Source: JBOZRQ01 sp050789255
Lineage (GTDB): Bacteria; Bacillota; Sulfobacillia; Symbiobacteriales; Symbiobacteriaceae
DNA: 64,000 nt
Direction: 5' to 3'
NCBI GenBank assembly: GCA_050789255.1
Contig: JBOZRQ010000020.1
Coordinates: forward strand, 100,799 to 164,798
Shown: piece by piece, positions 18,861-29,363 of the stretch
Layout of the letters: each line of letters starts with the position of its first letter
How positions within the stretch are numbered: position 1 is the stretch's first letter
Position numbers and translations under genes: made by a program
The notes under the pieces: model-generated
What the model was told of the DNA's origin: nothing
Database searches by the model: none
Seen by the model: only the letters and a program-made list of their open reading frames with translations

Positions 18861-21800
18861 TTACTTCTCCATGAGTCTGAGGGTCATGATCGCAGCCTGG
18901 GCACGGGTGGCGTTCTCCGCCGGACGGAAGCTGCCGTCCTCGAAGCCGCCGATCAGGCCGGCCTTGGCGGCCAGGTCGATGTCGGCCTTAGCCCAGGCGG
19001 GGATCTGGTCAGCGTCGGTGAAGGTCTTGCCCTCGCCGCTCACCTGGGCGCCCTTGATCTTCAGGCCCCGGCTGATGATGACGGCGATTTGCAGGCGGGT
19101 GATCTCCTGGTCGGCCCGGAAGGTGCCATCCTCGTAGCCGGTGATCAGACCGGCCTTGACAGCGGCAGCCACGTAGGGCTTCGCCCAGTCGGGGATCTGG
19201 TCAGCATCGCTCAGGGTCACGGCGGCGTTCGGATCGACCTGCAGCCCCAGCGCCAGGACGATCATCTTGGCGAACTGGGCCCGGGTCACCTTCGCCTCGG
19301 GACGGAAGCTGCCATCCTCGAAGCCCGAGATCACGCCGGCGGCGACCAGCTTCTTGATGCCATCCTCGGCCCAGTGCTTGGCGATGTCGGTCAGGACGAC
19401 CGGCGTCGGGTTGGGCACAACGATGGCGGTGCGCTGGACGGTGGCCTTGGCGCTAGCCGAAGTGCCGTCGATGTCGGCGGTGACGATGATCTCGTTGATG
19501 CCGAGGGCCAGGGAGACCGTGGTGCTGTAGGTGCCCTTGCTGTCCGCCTGCACGGTGGCCACCGGGTTGCCGTTCACCGAGACGATCACCCGGGCGCCGG
19601 CGTTAGCGGTGCCGGAGATGACCAGCGAGGCCTCCTTGGTAGCGGCGGGCGGGGCGTCGATCGTCACCTCAGCCTTAGCGAGCGGGTTGCGAACGATGGT
19701 GATGCTGGCGGTCTCGGACTTGTTGCTGACCTCGTCCATGGCGTAGATCTCGAAGTCGTTGGCGCCCACCACCAGGGCCTGGGTCAGGGTCAGCTTGCCG
19801 CTGGCGTCGGCCGTACCGGCCTCAGCGTCGCCCACGAAGACCTTGGCGCCCTTCTCGGTGGTGATCTGCAGCGTGGCCTTCTCCGCCTTGGTCGGGCTGG
19901 CTGAGCCGGTAACGGTTACGGTCGGGGCGGTGGAGTCACGCTTGACGGTCAGGTTGGCGGTGGCGGTTCCGCCGGCGCCCTTGGCCTGGACCGCGAAGCT
20001 GTTCGCGCCCTCGGCCAGAGCGGCGGTGTAGGTGAAGGAGCCGTTGCTCGGGGTCAGGACCGTAAGGACGTTGGCGCCCTTGCTGATCTGAACCTCCGTG
20101 GCGTTGGTCACGGTACCGCTGATGACCACGGACGCATCCTTGGTCAGGGTCTTGTCAGCCGTGGCGCTGACGGTCGGGGCCGGGGTGACCGGAGTGACCG
20201 GGACGACCGGACCACCGGTGCTGGGCGGCGTGGTGCGGGTTGCGTTGCCGTTGATGGCCACGGTGTCCGTGTTGCCGGCCCGGTCGGTCAGGATCGCCTG
20301 GAAGGTGTAGGTGCCGTCGCTCGGGAGCGAGATGCTCTGGGTGACGGTGCCGGTGCGGAAGGTGTTGCTGTTGCCCGTCGCATCGGTCCAGGCGCCGGCG
20401 CCCAGCTTGTACTGGATGCGGACCTGGGCCTCCTCAGTCAGCGTCAGGCTGACGGTGGTGGAATCGGCGGTGTTCGCCGGGCTCACGCTGGAGGCGTTGA
20501 TGCCGGGCTTCACCGTGTCCTTGGTCACCGTGGCCGTGGTCGAACCGGCCAGGGCATTGCTGCCCGTCACGCTGACCAGGATCGTGTTAATGCCCTCATT
20601 GAGGTTGGTCAGTGCGAAGGTGTAGGAGCCGGCATTCACGGATGTGTTGTCCAGGGTCTGGGCGACGTTGTTGACCGTGATGGCGATGGTGCCGCCGTCG
20701 ATGGGGTTGCCGTCGCTGGTCGCTGTGACGTTCAGCGTGGCGTTGCCGTTGGTCGGGTTCGGCGTCGCCGTGGCGCTGACCACCGGGGCGGTGGCGTCGA
20801 CCACGATGGTGCCGGTGGCAACCGTCGCGTTGCCAGCCCGGTCAGTGGCGGTCACGGTGATGGTGTAGGTGCCATCGGCGGTCGTGGTCAGGGTCAGGTC
20901 GTTCTTCGTCTGGGTGCTGGACGTGCTGGCGCTCAGGGTGCCGCCGCTGGTAGTGATGGTCACGTCGACCGCCTCGCTGGCGCTGTACCCGAAGGTGACA
21001 GTCCGGCTGCCGGTGGTGCCCATGCCGCTCAGGTTCAGGCCCGGAGCGGTCACGTCGTTGACGATCGTCAGCGTGTAGGCGGCGCTCTGGTTGCCTGCTT
21101 CGTCCGTGGCGCTGATCGTGGCCGTAGCGGTGGCGTTGGCCGTCAGCGGCACGGTGGTGTTGAAGCTGCCCGCAGCGTCGACGGGGTTCTGACCCGGGAC
21201 AGTGAGGCTAATGGTGCCCTCGTTGGTGCTGCCCGTGATGGTCACGGTGGCGGCCTGCGTGTAGATCGTGTCACCGCTGTTGTGGGCGGTGCCGTTCACC
21301 TGGACGCCGCTGATCACCGGGAGGGTCCGGTCGACCGTCACCGTGAGATCCTCCGAGTTCCAGTTGTCGAACTCGTCGTAGACCTTCACCGTGATGGTCT
21401 TATCGCCGTCGGCGCCAAGGGCGCTCGGGTTGAAGGTCAGGCTGAAGTTCTGGTTGCCTGCTGAAGCCGGGTTCAGGGTCTGGCTGGCCAGCACCGTGGT
21501 GCCTAGCAGGGCCTCGATCTTGGCTGCGGTCTTATCGACGTTGCCGGTGATCGCCACATCCTGCGTCGCGGCCTTCACATAGGTGACCGGTGCGATAGTG
21601 GGTCCGACCAAGTAGGCCGGGGCGGTCAGGTCGGCGAACGGCGCCCACACCGAGAAGTGCGGCAGGGTCGCCTTAACCTCGACCTTGCTGATGCCGTTTT
21701 CAACGGAGAGCACCCGGGTGGTGCCGATCACGGGATTCGGATCCGCCTGCTGATTGACCGGGAAGTAGTAGATCGCCAGCTTCGAGGGTACCTGGCCCTT

Positions 21801-24800
21801 CATCTCAACAATGAAGGTGACATCAACCGACGCATCGTTCTTCAGGTTGGCGGTGAAGTCGTAGGCGCTGCCGACGAGGGCCGCACCGGGCGGGGCGTAG
21901 GCCGTGAGGTTCTCGGCCAGGTAGGAGGTAATGGTGACATCGGTGCCGTTGAGGCTGTTGGCCGGGAAGTCGACCGACAGGTTGCCGTCCTCGGAGGTAA
22001 CGGTGGAATCCTCATCTACCACCACCTTCGTCACGACGAGGCTGCCGGTGCCGCTGTTGCCTGCGGCATCCTTGCCACGGACGGAGACCTTGATGGTGTC
22101 GCCGGTGGCGTCCCCGGTGTAGGTGAAGGCGTAGGTGTTGCCAGTCACGTCGCCGGCGGTCAGGGCGAGCTCGGTGTTGCCGATGCGGGCGGTCACGGTC
22201 GGTGCCGCCGCAAGCGCCTCGTTGGCCCTGACGGTGATCGTCTTGGCGTTCTGGTCAACGGTGATCTCAAAGGTCGGACCCGTGCTGTCCTGGGTCACGC
22301 TCACCTGGGCCGAGAGTGCGCTCTCGTTGCCGGCCACGTCGAATGCCCTGGCGGTGATCTTGTTGACGCCGCCGAGCTTCAGATCGTCGACCAGCTTGAC
22401 GGCCTGCATCGAGAAGGCCTTCTCGCTGACCTGGGCGGTGCCCTGGAACTTGCCGTTCACGTAGATGGCGACCTTGGTCACATCATCCTCGGTGACGGTG
22501 CCGCTGACCGTGACGGTCTGCTGCGTAATCACGGCGCCCGCCGTCGGGGCGGAGATCGCAGGAGCGGTCGGGATCGAGGTGTTGACCCGAATGGCGGGCA
22601 AGGTGCCGGTGGTCTTATTGCCTGCGATATCGGCCGCCTCGAAGACCAGGTTGTAGGTCCCGTCCTGGGTCAGGCTGAAGGTGTAGGTGTCGAACTGGCC
22701 GATGGTCGTTGCCTCACCGATGGGCACGTTCGCCGCACCGTTCTTCACGGTCACGGTCGCACCGGTCTCCACCGTCAGGGTGATGGAGGGTGCAGTCTTG
22801 AAGTACCCGGCCAGACCGTTCGGCTGCGAATTCAGCTTGGCGGCGGCATAGGGCGGTACCGTGTCAATGGTGAGTAGGGTGGAGCTGATGACCGGGGCAG
22901 CCTCGTTGCCTGCGGCGTCCTTCGCATACACGGTCACTGCGGCATCCTTGATGTTCATGCCGTTGGCGACCGTGATCTCGTAGGTGTAAGTGCCGCCGTT
23001 AGCGGTCATGGGCCGGTTCTGGAGCAGTCCGGCCACGGTGACCCAGGCGGTGAGGCCGGGCTCAGAGGTGGCCGTAATGGTGACCTTGCCGTTGGTGACC
23101 GGCGAGACCGTAACACCAGTGATGACCGGCTTGGCGGTGTCGATGACGAACGTCTTGGTGTCGGTGACGGTCTTGACGTTGCCGGCCCAGTCGGTGAAGG
23201 TCACGGTTACCGCGGCGCCTCCGGCGGCGGTGTTGTCACCGGCCTGCACGGTGTAGGTGGCGGTGTAGAAGCCGGGGTTCTTGGCGTCGGCGGTCATGGT
23301 GCCCGTGCGGGTCACGTCACCGGCGAGCGTAAAGCTGTAGGTGACGCTCTTCAGGTTGGCCTCAGCCGGACCGACGAACTTGATCACGTCGCCAGCCTTC
23401 TTAATGCCGGTGGCGTCGGCGCCCACACCGAAGACGGCGGGCATTGTGGTATCGACCACGATCTTCTTGGTGGTCTCGGCCGGGGCGGAGGTGTTGCCGG
23501 CGGCGTCGACCACGACGGCCTTCACCCTGACGTTGGCCTCGGACTGGGTGGAGTCCTGGGCGGTGATCGTGTAGGTGCCCTCGTAGATGCCCGTGCCCTC
23601 GCCGGTCTCGGTCAGGGCGACCTCAGCGGCGGCGGCGACGCTAGGGATCTGGAAGGTGGCCTTGTCCAGGGGCGAGGCGCCGGTCAGCAGACCGGGCTCG
23701 GTGGTCACCCGGACCTTCACGGTGTCGCCGGCCTTGAAGTAGACGACCCCGTTGGTATCGACCTTGGAGGTGTCATAGCCGAACAGCACGGCCGAGAGGA
23801 TCTCGGGCGCTGTGGTGTCAAGGATGATCGGCGCCGTCAGCGCCGGGAGGTCGGAAACGTTGTCGGCCAGGTCCTTCAAGTACGCCTTGAACGCAACCTT
23901 GCGATTGTCGTTTGCTACGACCGTATAGGTGGCCGTGTAGGTGCCGGCGGCGCCCTCGGTCACCGAAAGCTCGGTCGGGTCGCCAACCGTGGCGCCCGCC
24001 TCGTTCAGGGTGTAGAGAAGCACCTTGCTCTTGCCGGCCAGGCCAGGCTCGCCCTGCATAGTGATGGTCACGACGTCACCCTGCTTGAGCGGGTGGGTGG
24101 CGTTGTGGGTCACCGTGGGGACCTCGGGCTTGATGGTATCGACCACCAGGTCGATGGGGACCGTCGTGGTGGTGATGTGGCCGGCCGCATCCTTCACGGT
24201 AAAGACGGCAGAGAAGTTGTTCAGGTGGAAGCCGGTGTCGAAGCCCATGTAGACCGAGTACTTGGCCGGATCCTCAGGGTCGATATCGAGCTGTAAGGGG
24301 TCCCCGGTGAAGGTCGAATCGTCCACCACGTCGTGGGCGGTAACGACTACCGTTACCGTGGCATCCGCCTCGGAGGTAACGGCAATCTCGATCGTATCGT
24401 CCACGGAGAGGTACTGTTTCGCCTGTCCACTCGGGCTGACACCGCGGACGTCGATGTCGGGCTCAGCCGGGGGGGTGTTGTCAACCCGAATGATGTTGTC
24501 CGTGGTACCGGGGATCGTCGCCTGCACCACCGGACCCCACGGGCTGTTCTGGATGTTGGGGTTCTTGGTGGCAAAGTAGAGCTTGTAGTTGCCCTCGGGG
24601 TTGGTCTTGCCCTTACCGATGCCGATCTCGTTACCAGTCTGGGTCAGGTTGGCCTCTGCCGGGGTACCGGATGTGGCCGGGACCAGCGCCCACTTGAACT
24701 CCGCCCCTTCCATGGAGGGGGTCAGGCTCAGGGTGACCGCTTCCATGAACCAGCCGTTGACCGCTGCGGGGGCAGCCTCCACGTTGACGACCGGGAAGCC

Positions 24801-27767
24801 GGTGTCAATGTGGATCAGGGCGGTCTGGTTCACGGTGGCGTTGCCGAGGGCGTCAGCAACGGAGAAGGAGAACCACAGGTCCGCCCTCTTCTCCACCAGC
24901 GGGATGGGTTCGTCCGGGGTGAAGGTAAACTGCATGGACCCGTTGGATGTTGTAACGCTCTTGCTAAATGCATGCTCCGTGCCGTTCTCGCCGCCCACCT
25001 TGGCGGTGAAAGCCGCACTGTCGGCGTTGACGCCGGCGACAGCGTCGGACACGGTCACCTGGATCTGCGGGGTGGCGACGCCGACGTAGCTGCCGCTCGC
25101 CGGGCTCAAGGTGACGACCGGGCCGGTGGTGTCACGCTTCACCACGATGGTGACCGGATCGGCCAGGTTGCCAGCCTTGTCTTCGGCGGTGATCACAAAG
25201 GTGTTGTCGCCTTCGCTGGCCAGCACAGTGCTCTCCAGGATGAAGACACCACTGGACGGAATGTTGGCCAGGGTGCCGTTGACCTTGACGTAGCGAAGGT
25301 TGGTCGGCTCGGTGACCGTAAAGGCAAGGGTCGTGGTCGACGCCTTGGTCGGGCTGGTCGGGGCGGCGTCCTTGGTGATTTGGGGCTTCGTGGAGTCCGC
25401 GAAGATACTGGAGTAGTCGAAGCCGGGATTTCCGGCGTAGTCGGCGCCCTCCACCTTGTACCCCAAGCCGCCGTTCGTGTTAGCGGCAATGGTGAAGGTG
25501 TAGGTGTAGGTGGTGTCACTCACCTTGGCCGGAGTAACCGTGAAGGCATGCTCGGTCGTAAACGTGAACGTGGGCTGTGCCTTAAACGGCTCCGAGGAGG
25601 TGGCAGTCACGGTGATTACGTCGTCGGCCCGCACCAGGTTCTCAGTGTCGGGGGTAAACGTGCTGCCTTCCCGGGCAGCGCTCACCGTAAGGATCACCTC
25701 AGGTAGCTCGGCATCGAAGACCACCTTAAAGGTCTGAACGTTGCTGACCAGGGTTCCGTCGGTCGAGGCGGCCGTGAAGACGATGGTGTTCAGGCCCAAG
25801 TTAAGGGTCACGCTCTTACTGAAGGCGCCAGCCTCATCAGGAGAGATGCTGACGGCGTCTCCGTCATTGACCTTCACGGTCAGGGTGGCGTTGGTGCCCA
25901 CGGAGCCCGTGAAGGTGATCGAGTCATTCACGTAGGCCTTGCCGTCCTTGACGAAGGCCGTACCGGGCAGGTTCACGGTCAGGGGGACGGTCTCGTCGGT
26001 GTAAATCAGGTTGACGGTGTCGCTGTCCGGATTCCCTGCCTTGTCGGTCGCCTCCACCGTCACCGCGGTTTGAGCGTTGTCGGTGGTGGACAGCGTGACT
26101 TCGGCGCTAAAGCTGCCGCCTTCGCCGACGTTCACGGTCTGGCCGTTCACCTTCACGGTCGCCGCGGGACCGCTCAGGGCATCGGTCACCGTGCCGGTGA
26201 TCGTGACCGTACCGGTGGTGACCTTCTGGCCTTCGGTGTGGCTGGTGATCCTCACATCCGGGGCCACTGTGTCCCGAATCACCTCCGGGAATGTCGGGGT
26301 AAGTTCGTCGCCTGGCAGCCCCTGGTTCCGGGCGTCATCCTGAACGTAGGGATGGACTTCGTACGTGCCATCGCCCTGGGACAGCGACGCACTGCCGGTC
26401 CAGGTCCCATCGGTGTTCAGGATCAGATTCGTCTTGACAGACGTGGGGTTCGACTCCCAGGGGAGCTTGTAGGCATGAATCTCACCGGACGTAGCACCGG
26501 TCCATGTGCCGGACATGGGCCAGGTGTCCTGGTTGGTGTAAAAGGGGCCGTTGCCACCGTTAAGCGTGAGCTCGGGCACTTCCGTGTCGAGGTTGAACTC
26601 AAGCGTGGCTGTTCCTTGGTTACCCACCTTGTCGCTACCGCGCACGGTAATGACGACCGGCCCGCTGGGAAGGTATCCGGACGGGTCACCGGGGATAAAC
26701 GGATTAAGGGAAAGCTTGCCGTCGTAGGGATACAGTGAGACTTCGGTACCGCTGAGCATAGCGGTGACAGAGACAGACGAGGGGTCGGCATCACCGGTTG
26801 TATAGTCGATGATGATGATGCCGTACCTGCCAGCAGGCTTGTCCGGTCCCACCTCAAACACATGCTCAGGACCCAGGTCCTGTACGGCGGACACCGTCAT
26901 GGTCGGCGGAGTGGCATCCTTGACAATGATGACCGACTGGGTACCGGTCAGGTCATCCTGGGTCGCAGTCACCACAACGTCGGTTGAAGCCGCCGAGAGG
27001 GTCAGCGGAATCTGGAACGCACCATTGGGGCTGACTGTAGGCGCCGGGCTCAGGACTGTGCCATTCACCTTGACCTGCAGCGAGGCCCCGGGCATGGTCG
27101 TACCCGTGATCGTCAGGGTGCTAGACTTGGTGAACCAGGTCGGTCCAGCCTCTTCCAGCACCACTTCGGCCGGTTTGGCCAAGCCGAGGGGCACGCTGGT
27201 CGGTAGGTCAACTGACAGGACGCTGGCGCCCAAGCTGGGTTCAATGGCCTCGGCGTACTGGTTGAACAAAATGAACCCAAGCGGACCATTCAACTGATCA
27301 TTGACGTCGGCGATCTGAATGGTGGACTGTCCGCGATCCAGCACCTTGAAGTTGAGCTTCACCAGGGTGCCATTCCCGGAAAAGGGCTCGACGCCACTGG
27401 TTGTGGTAAAGCTCCACGAAAACTTACCCGGGGCCAGTTTGCCGCCCATCGGGATGAAGTGCTCGTTCAGGGTCAATCCCTCGAATAAGGTTCCCCCGTA
27501 CGTATAGGTCTCCAAGCTTAGCTTCGTGGAGTCGTAGGCAACGTCGACTCCACCGCCAGCCACGCCTGACAAGTTGTCCACCCTAACAGCAACGGTGAAA
27601 TTGTCTCCGGGTTTGGTGGGTTGGGGACCCTCCAAGGCTAGACTAGCTGTGGGGGACAACATACCGGCAACCATGGTCCACGAGGCAGCACCGGCCACCC
27701 CAGACAAAGACCACAGAACCATACACAAAGTCAATAACACAGACAACGAGCGCTTAAAAGGGGCCAA
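18861..27767 (-). CDS. Giant SLH-anchored protein with N-terminal cohesin and about 25 Ig-like repeats
   Basis: 2968 residues. The start is TTG 27767, with AGGAGGGA ideally spaced upstream. Layout: signal peptide (1-28), cohesin-like domain (about 35-190), a long run of bacterial Ig-like repeats of roughly 90-100 residues (number estimated from spacing), a ZU5-like segment near 1916-2050 (SEDGNLSVDFPANSLNG), further Ig repeats, and three C-terminal SLH domains (about 2775-2968) with GFEDGSFRPEAKVTRAQ, GYEDGTFRADQEITRLQ and GFEDGSFRPAENATRAQ. SLH domains tie it to the wall, so the N-terminal cohesin would be held far from the cell as a docking point for dockerin proteins. It lies 36 bp after the cohesin/dockerin gene. 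Confidence 0.88.
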   Translation of the reverse strand: MAPFKRSLSVLLTLCMVLWSLSGVAGAASWTMVAGMLSPTASLALEGPQPTKPGDNFTVAVRVDNLSGVAGGGVDVAYDSTKLSLETYTYGGTLFEGLTLNEHFIPMGGKLAPGKFSWSFTTTSGVEPFSGNGTLVKLNFKVLDRGQSTIQIADVNDQLNGPLGFILFNQYAEAIEPSLGASVLSVDLPTSVPLGLAKPAEVVLEEAGPTWFTKSSTLTITGTTMPGASLQVKVNGTVLSPAPTVSPNGAFQIPLTLSAASTDVVVTATQDDLTGTQSVIIVKDATPPTMTVSAVQDLGPEHVFEVGPDKPAGRYGIIIIDYTTGDADPSSVSVTAMLSGTEVSLYPYDGKLSLNPFIPGDPSGYLPSGPVVITVRGSDKVGNQGTATLEFNLDTEVPELTLNGGNGPFYTNQDTWPMSGTWTGATSGEIHAYKLPWESNPTSVKTNLILNTDGTWTGSASLSQGDGTYEVHPYVQDDARNQGLPGDELTPTFPEVIRDTVAPDVRITSHTEGQKVTTGTVTITGTVTDALSGPAATVKVNGQTVNVGEGGSFSAEVTLSTTDNAQTAVTVEATDKAGNPDSDTVNLIYTDETVPLTVNLPGTAFVKDGKAYVNDSITFTGSVGTNATLTVKVNDGDAVSISPDEAGAFSKSVTLNLGLNTIVFTAASTDGTLVSNVQTFKVVFDAELPEVILTVSAAREGSTFTPDTENLVRADDVITVTATSSEPFKAQPTFTFTTEHAFTVTPAKVSDTTYTYTFTIAANTNGGLGYKVEGADYAGNPGFDYSSIFADSTKPQITKDAAPTSPTKASTTTLAFTVTEPTNLRYVKVNGTLANIPSSGVFILESTVLASEGDNTFVITAEDKAGNLADPVTIVVKRDTTGPVVTLSPASGSYVGVATPQIQVTVSDAVAGVNADSAAFTAKVGGENGTEHAFSKSVTTSNGSMQFTFTPDEPIPLVEKRADLWFSFSVADALGNATVNQTALIHIDTGFPVVNVEAAPAAVNGWFMEAVTLSLTPSMEGAEFKWALVPATSGTPAEANLTQTGNEIGIGKGKTNPEGNYKLYFATKNPNIQNSPWGPVVQATIPGTTDNIIRVDNTPPAEPDIDVRGVSPSGQAKQYLSVDDTIEIAVTSEADATVTVVVTAHDVVDDSTFTGDPLQLDIDPEDPAKYSVYMGFDTGFHLNNFSAVFTVKDAAGHITTTTVPIDLVVDTIKPEVPTVTHNATHPLKQGDVVTITMQGEPGLAGKSKVLLYTLNEAGATVGDPTELSVTEGAAGTYTATYTVVANDNRKVAFKAYLKDLADNVSDLPALTAPIILDTTAPEILSAVLFGYDTSKVDTNGVVYFKAGDTVKVRVTTEPGLLTGASPLDKATFQIPSVAAAAEVALTETGEGTGIYEGTYTITAQDSTQSEANVRVKAVVVDAAGNTSAPAETTKKIVVDTTMPAVFGVGADATGIKKAGDVIKFVGPAEANLKSVTYSFTLAGDVTRTGTMTADAKNPGFYTATYTVQAGDNTAAGGAAVTVTFTDWAGNVKTVTDTKTFVIDTAKPVITGVTVSPVTNGKVTITATSEPGLTAWVTVAGLLQNRPMTANGGTYTYEITVANGMNIKDAAVTVYAKDAAGNEAAPVISSTLLTIDTVPPYAAAKLNSQPNGLAGYFKTAPSITLTVETGATVTVKNGAANVPIGEATTIGQFDTYTFSLTQDGTYNLVFEAADIAGNKTTGTLPAIRVNTSIPTAPAISAPTAGAVITQQTVTVSGTVTEDDVTKVAIYVNGKFQGTAQVSEKAFSMQAVKLVDDLKLGGVNKITARAFDVAGNESALSAQVSVTQDSTGPTFEITVDQNAKTITVRANEALAAAPTVTARIGNTELALTAGDVTGNTYAFTYTGDATGDTIKVSVRGKDAAGNSGTGSLVVTKVVVDEDSTVTSEDGNLSVDFPANSLNGTDVTITSYLAENLTAYAPPGAALVGSAYDFTANLKNDASVDVTFIVEMKGQVPSKLAIYYFPVNQQADPNPVIGTTRVLSVENGISKVEVKATLPHFSVWAPFADLTAPAYLVGPTIAPVTYVKAATQDVAITGNVDKTAAKIEALLGTTVLASQTLNPASAGNQNFSLTFNPSALGADGDKTITVKVYDEFDNWNSEDLTVTVDRTLPVISGVQVNGTAHNSGDTIYTQAATVTITGSTNEGTISLTVPGQNPVDAAGSFNTTVPLTANATATATISATDEAGNQSAAYTLTIVNDVTAPGLNLSGMGTTGSRTVTFGYSASEAVDVTITTSGGTLSASTSSTQTKNDLTLTTTADGTYTITVTATDRAGNATVATGTIVVDATAPVVSATATPNPTNGNATLNVTATSDGNPIDGGTIAITVNNVAQTLDNTSVNAGSYTFALTNLNEGINTILVSVTGSNALAGSTTATVTKDTVKPGINASSVSPANTADSTTVSLTLTEEAQVRIQYKLGAGAWTDATGNSNTFRTGTVTQSISLPSDGTYTFQAILTDRAGNTDTVAINGNATRTTPPSTGGPVVPVTPVTPAPTVSATADKTLTKDASVVISGTVTNATEVQISKGANVLTVLTPSNGSFTYTAALAEGANSFAVQAKGAGGTATANLTVKRDSTAPTVTVTGSASPTKAEKATLQITTEKGAKVFVGDAEAGTADASGKLTLTQALVVGANDFEIYAMDEVSNKSETASITIVRNPLAKAEVTIDAPPAATKEASLVISGTANAGARVIVSVNGNPVATVQADSKGTYSTTVSLALGINEIIVTADIDGTSASAKATVQRTAIVVPNPTPVVLTDIAKHWAEDGIKKLVAAGVISGFEDGSFRPEAKVTRAQFAKMIVLALGLQVDPNAAVTLSDADQIPDWAKPYVAAAVKAGLITGYEDGTFRADQEITRLQIAVIISRGLKIKGAQVSGEGKTFTDADQIPAWAKADIDLAAKAGLIGGFEDGSFRPAENATRAQAAIMTLRLMEK

Positions 27768-27803
27768 AACGAATCCCTCCTAAGTAATACAGGTGCGATG
27801 CAT

Positions 27804-29333
27804 CTACGGCGCAGGCGCAGTATATACAAGGACCTGGTCAGATGTGGAGTAGGTCGAACCACGCTTGTTCCATGCCTGGCCCAGTAGCGTCAGATCAGCG
27901 GGGTTGATAACGAGATCATCGTTAAGGTCCGCCGCCGCATTCCACGTGGCCGGGTTTGTGGGCCTGCTGTTCCACGCCTGCCCCAGGAGGGTCAGGTCTT
28001 CGCCCCCTACCCGATCGGTGCTTGTTACGTTGTCCTTCATGTTACCGGGCCGCATTTGAATGGTCATGTGGTCGAGGGACGTGGTCTGTCCCACAGTGAT
28101 GGGGACTTCCTTCACCGCAAAACTGAGGAACTGTGGCCGGGTGAAGCGAACCGTGTAGGTGCCGGCAGGAATGCCTGCCACCGTAAACTTGCCGTCGAAG
28201 GTAGTGATACCGCTCGCCTTCACACTGTTCGTTACAGGATCGATCACCTGAACCTGGACATCACCCCAGCCCTTGTAATCCGTCCTGCCAGGTCTGGTGG
28301 TAGGGCGACCAATCAGCCTTACCGTGCCAGAGAGGGTTCCGCCAACCACGATTTGCACCTGAGCCGGACTCGATGTCCCGCCAGGAATCTCCGCAGCGGT
28401 CTTGTCAAGGAATGAAACGCCGTTAGGGCCCGCGGCCCCGTAAATGCTCTCAAAGTTCAATGACGCAGAACCCGGAACTGCGTTGGCAAGAACATTGAAG
28501 GAAATCGTTCCTACCAGACTACGGCCCGGCACGACGCCGGCTGTTCCGGTCATCGTCCACTGGATTGCACCCGGAGCCGCCAACCCCGTATCGGGGTTCA
28601 CGTCGATGTATTCGAACGGCGGGAGCTGTGAACCCTCAAAGAGACCGCCAGTTTCGTCGATCGAAATGGCATCAAGCAGCGACGGGGGATACCGAAGCTC
28701 GAAAGCGATCGTGGCCAGATCGGCGGGGATGTTCTCGGCGAACACGTCAACTAACAGGGAACCACCGGGGACCACAGCTTCGGCCCGAGGCGCCAGCCGC
28801 AGATGCGGCGTACCCACAAAGGTCACCGTGACCGGGTCAGCGCCTGTTAGTCCAGTAATGAGCTGCCCCGCGGAATTGACCATTTCGACCTGAGTGTTCT
28901 GCATGGTAAAGGTGTACGAACTGCCTGACCGCACCTTAAAGGTGAACGTGGCAATTGCACCACCCCCGCTTGTGCCGACCTGTTCTCCTAGCAACAAGGC
29001 GATGGCCGTGGCTCGGTGCGAATCGGAGCTGAGACCGGTGTCGAAGCTGGTCGTGTACTTCTGGTTGTTCGCCGCGGCACTGGAGACGAGCGTACCCGGT
29101 GTACCCGACACAAACTCGAGCACGTTGGGGTCGTAGGTTAGATCCACGGACGTCCCATATACGTCCTGAGCTCCTGCCACGCTGACAGTCAAGGTAAAGG
29201 ACTGCCCAACGCCGACATTGGGTTTGTCAACGGAGAACGAGATTGCAGGTGCCCCACTTGCTACCGCCGTGACGGGGAACAGGGACAAGAGCAACAGGCC
29301 CAGGACAAGAGCAGCCCTGAATCGCCGGACCAA
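27804..29333 (-). CDS. Exported double-cohesin/dockerin protein
   Basis: 509 residues from TTG 29333, preceded by AGGAGGGATTCGT, the same leader as the giant gene downstream. Signal peptide (1-26), two cohesin-like domains (about 30-170 and 180-330), a carboxypeptidase-regulatory-like beta domain (335-428) and a C-terminal type I dockerin (431-494) whose second loop DLNDDLVINPADL is canonical. The two dockerin helices share the LTLLGQAWN motif. It is the counterpart of the 10031-12040 product and lies between the stalk-cohesin gene (30 bp) and the SLH anchor gene (36 bp), so the three form an operon. Confidence 0.87.
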   Translation of the reverse strand: MVRRFRAALVLGLLLLSLFPVTAVASGAPAISFSVDKPNVGVGQSFTLTVSVAGAQDVYGTSVDLTYDPNVLEFVSGTPGTLVSSAAANNQKYTTSFDTGLSSDSHRATAIALLLGEQVGTSGGGAIATFTFKVRSGSSYTFTMQNTQVEMVNSAGQLITGLTGADPVTVTFVGTPHLRLAPRAEAVVPGGSLLVDVFAENIPADLATIAFELRYPPSLLDAISIDETGGLFEGSQLPPFEYIDVNPDTGLAAPGAIQWTMTGTAGVVPGRSLVGTISFNVLANAVPGSASLNFESIYGAAGPNGVSFLDKTAAEIPGGTSSPAQVQIVVGGTLSGTVRLIGRPTTRPGRTDYKGWGDVQVQVIDPVTNSVKASGITTFDGKFTVAGIPAGTYTVRFTRPQFLSFAVKEVPITVGQTTSLDHMTIQMRPGNMKDNVTSTDRVGGEDLTLLGQAWNSRPTNPATWNAAADLNDDLVINPADLTLLGQAWNKRGSTYSTSDQVLVYTAPAP

Positions 29334-29363
29334 ACGAATCCCTCCTCATAGCGTTGGGTCCAC

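Noticed and set aside
18861..27767. Repeated DNA that could be mistaken for a CRISPR array or tandem repeat
   Set aside because: The periodicity comes from Ig-like protein repeats with diverged DNA sequence inside one continuous reading frame; no short identical repeats with regular spacers were found.
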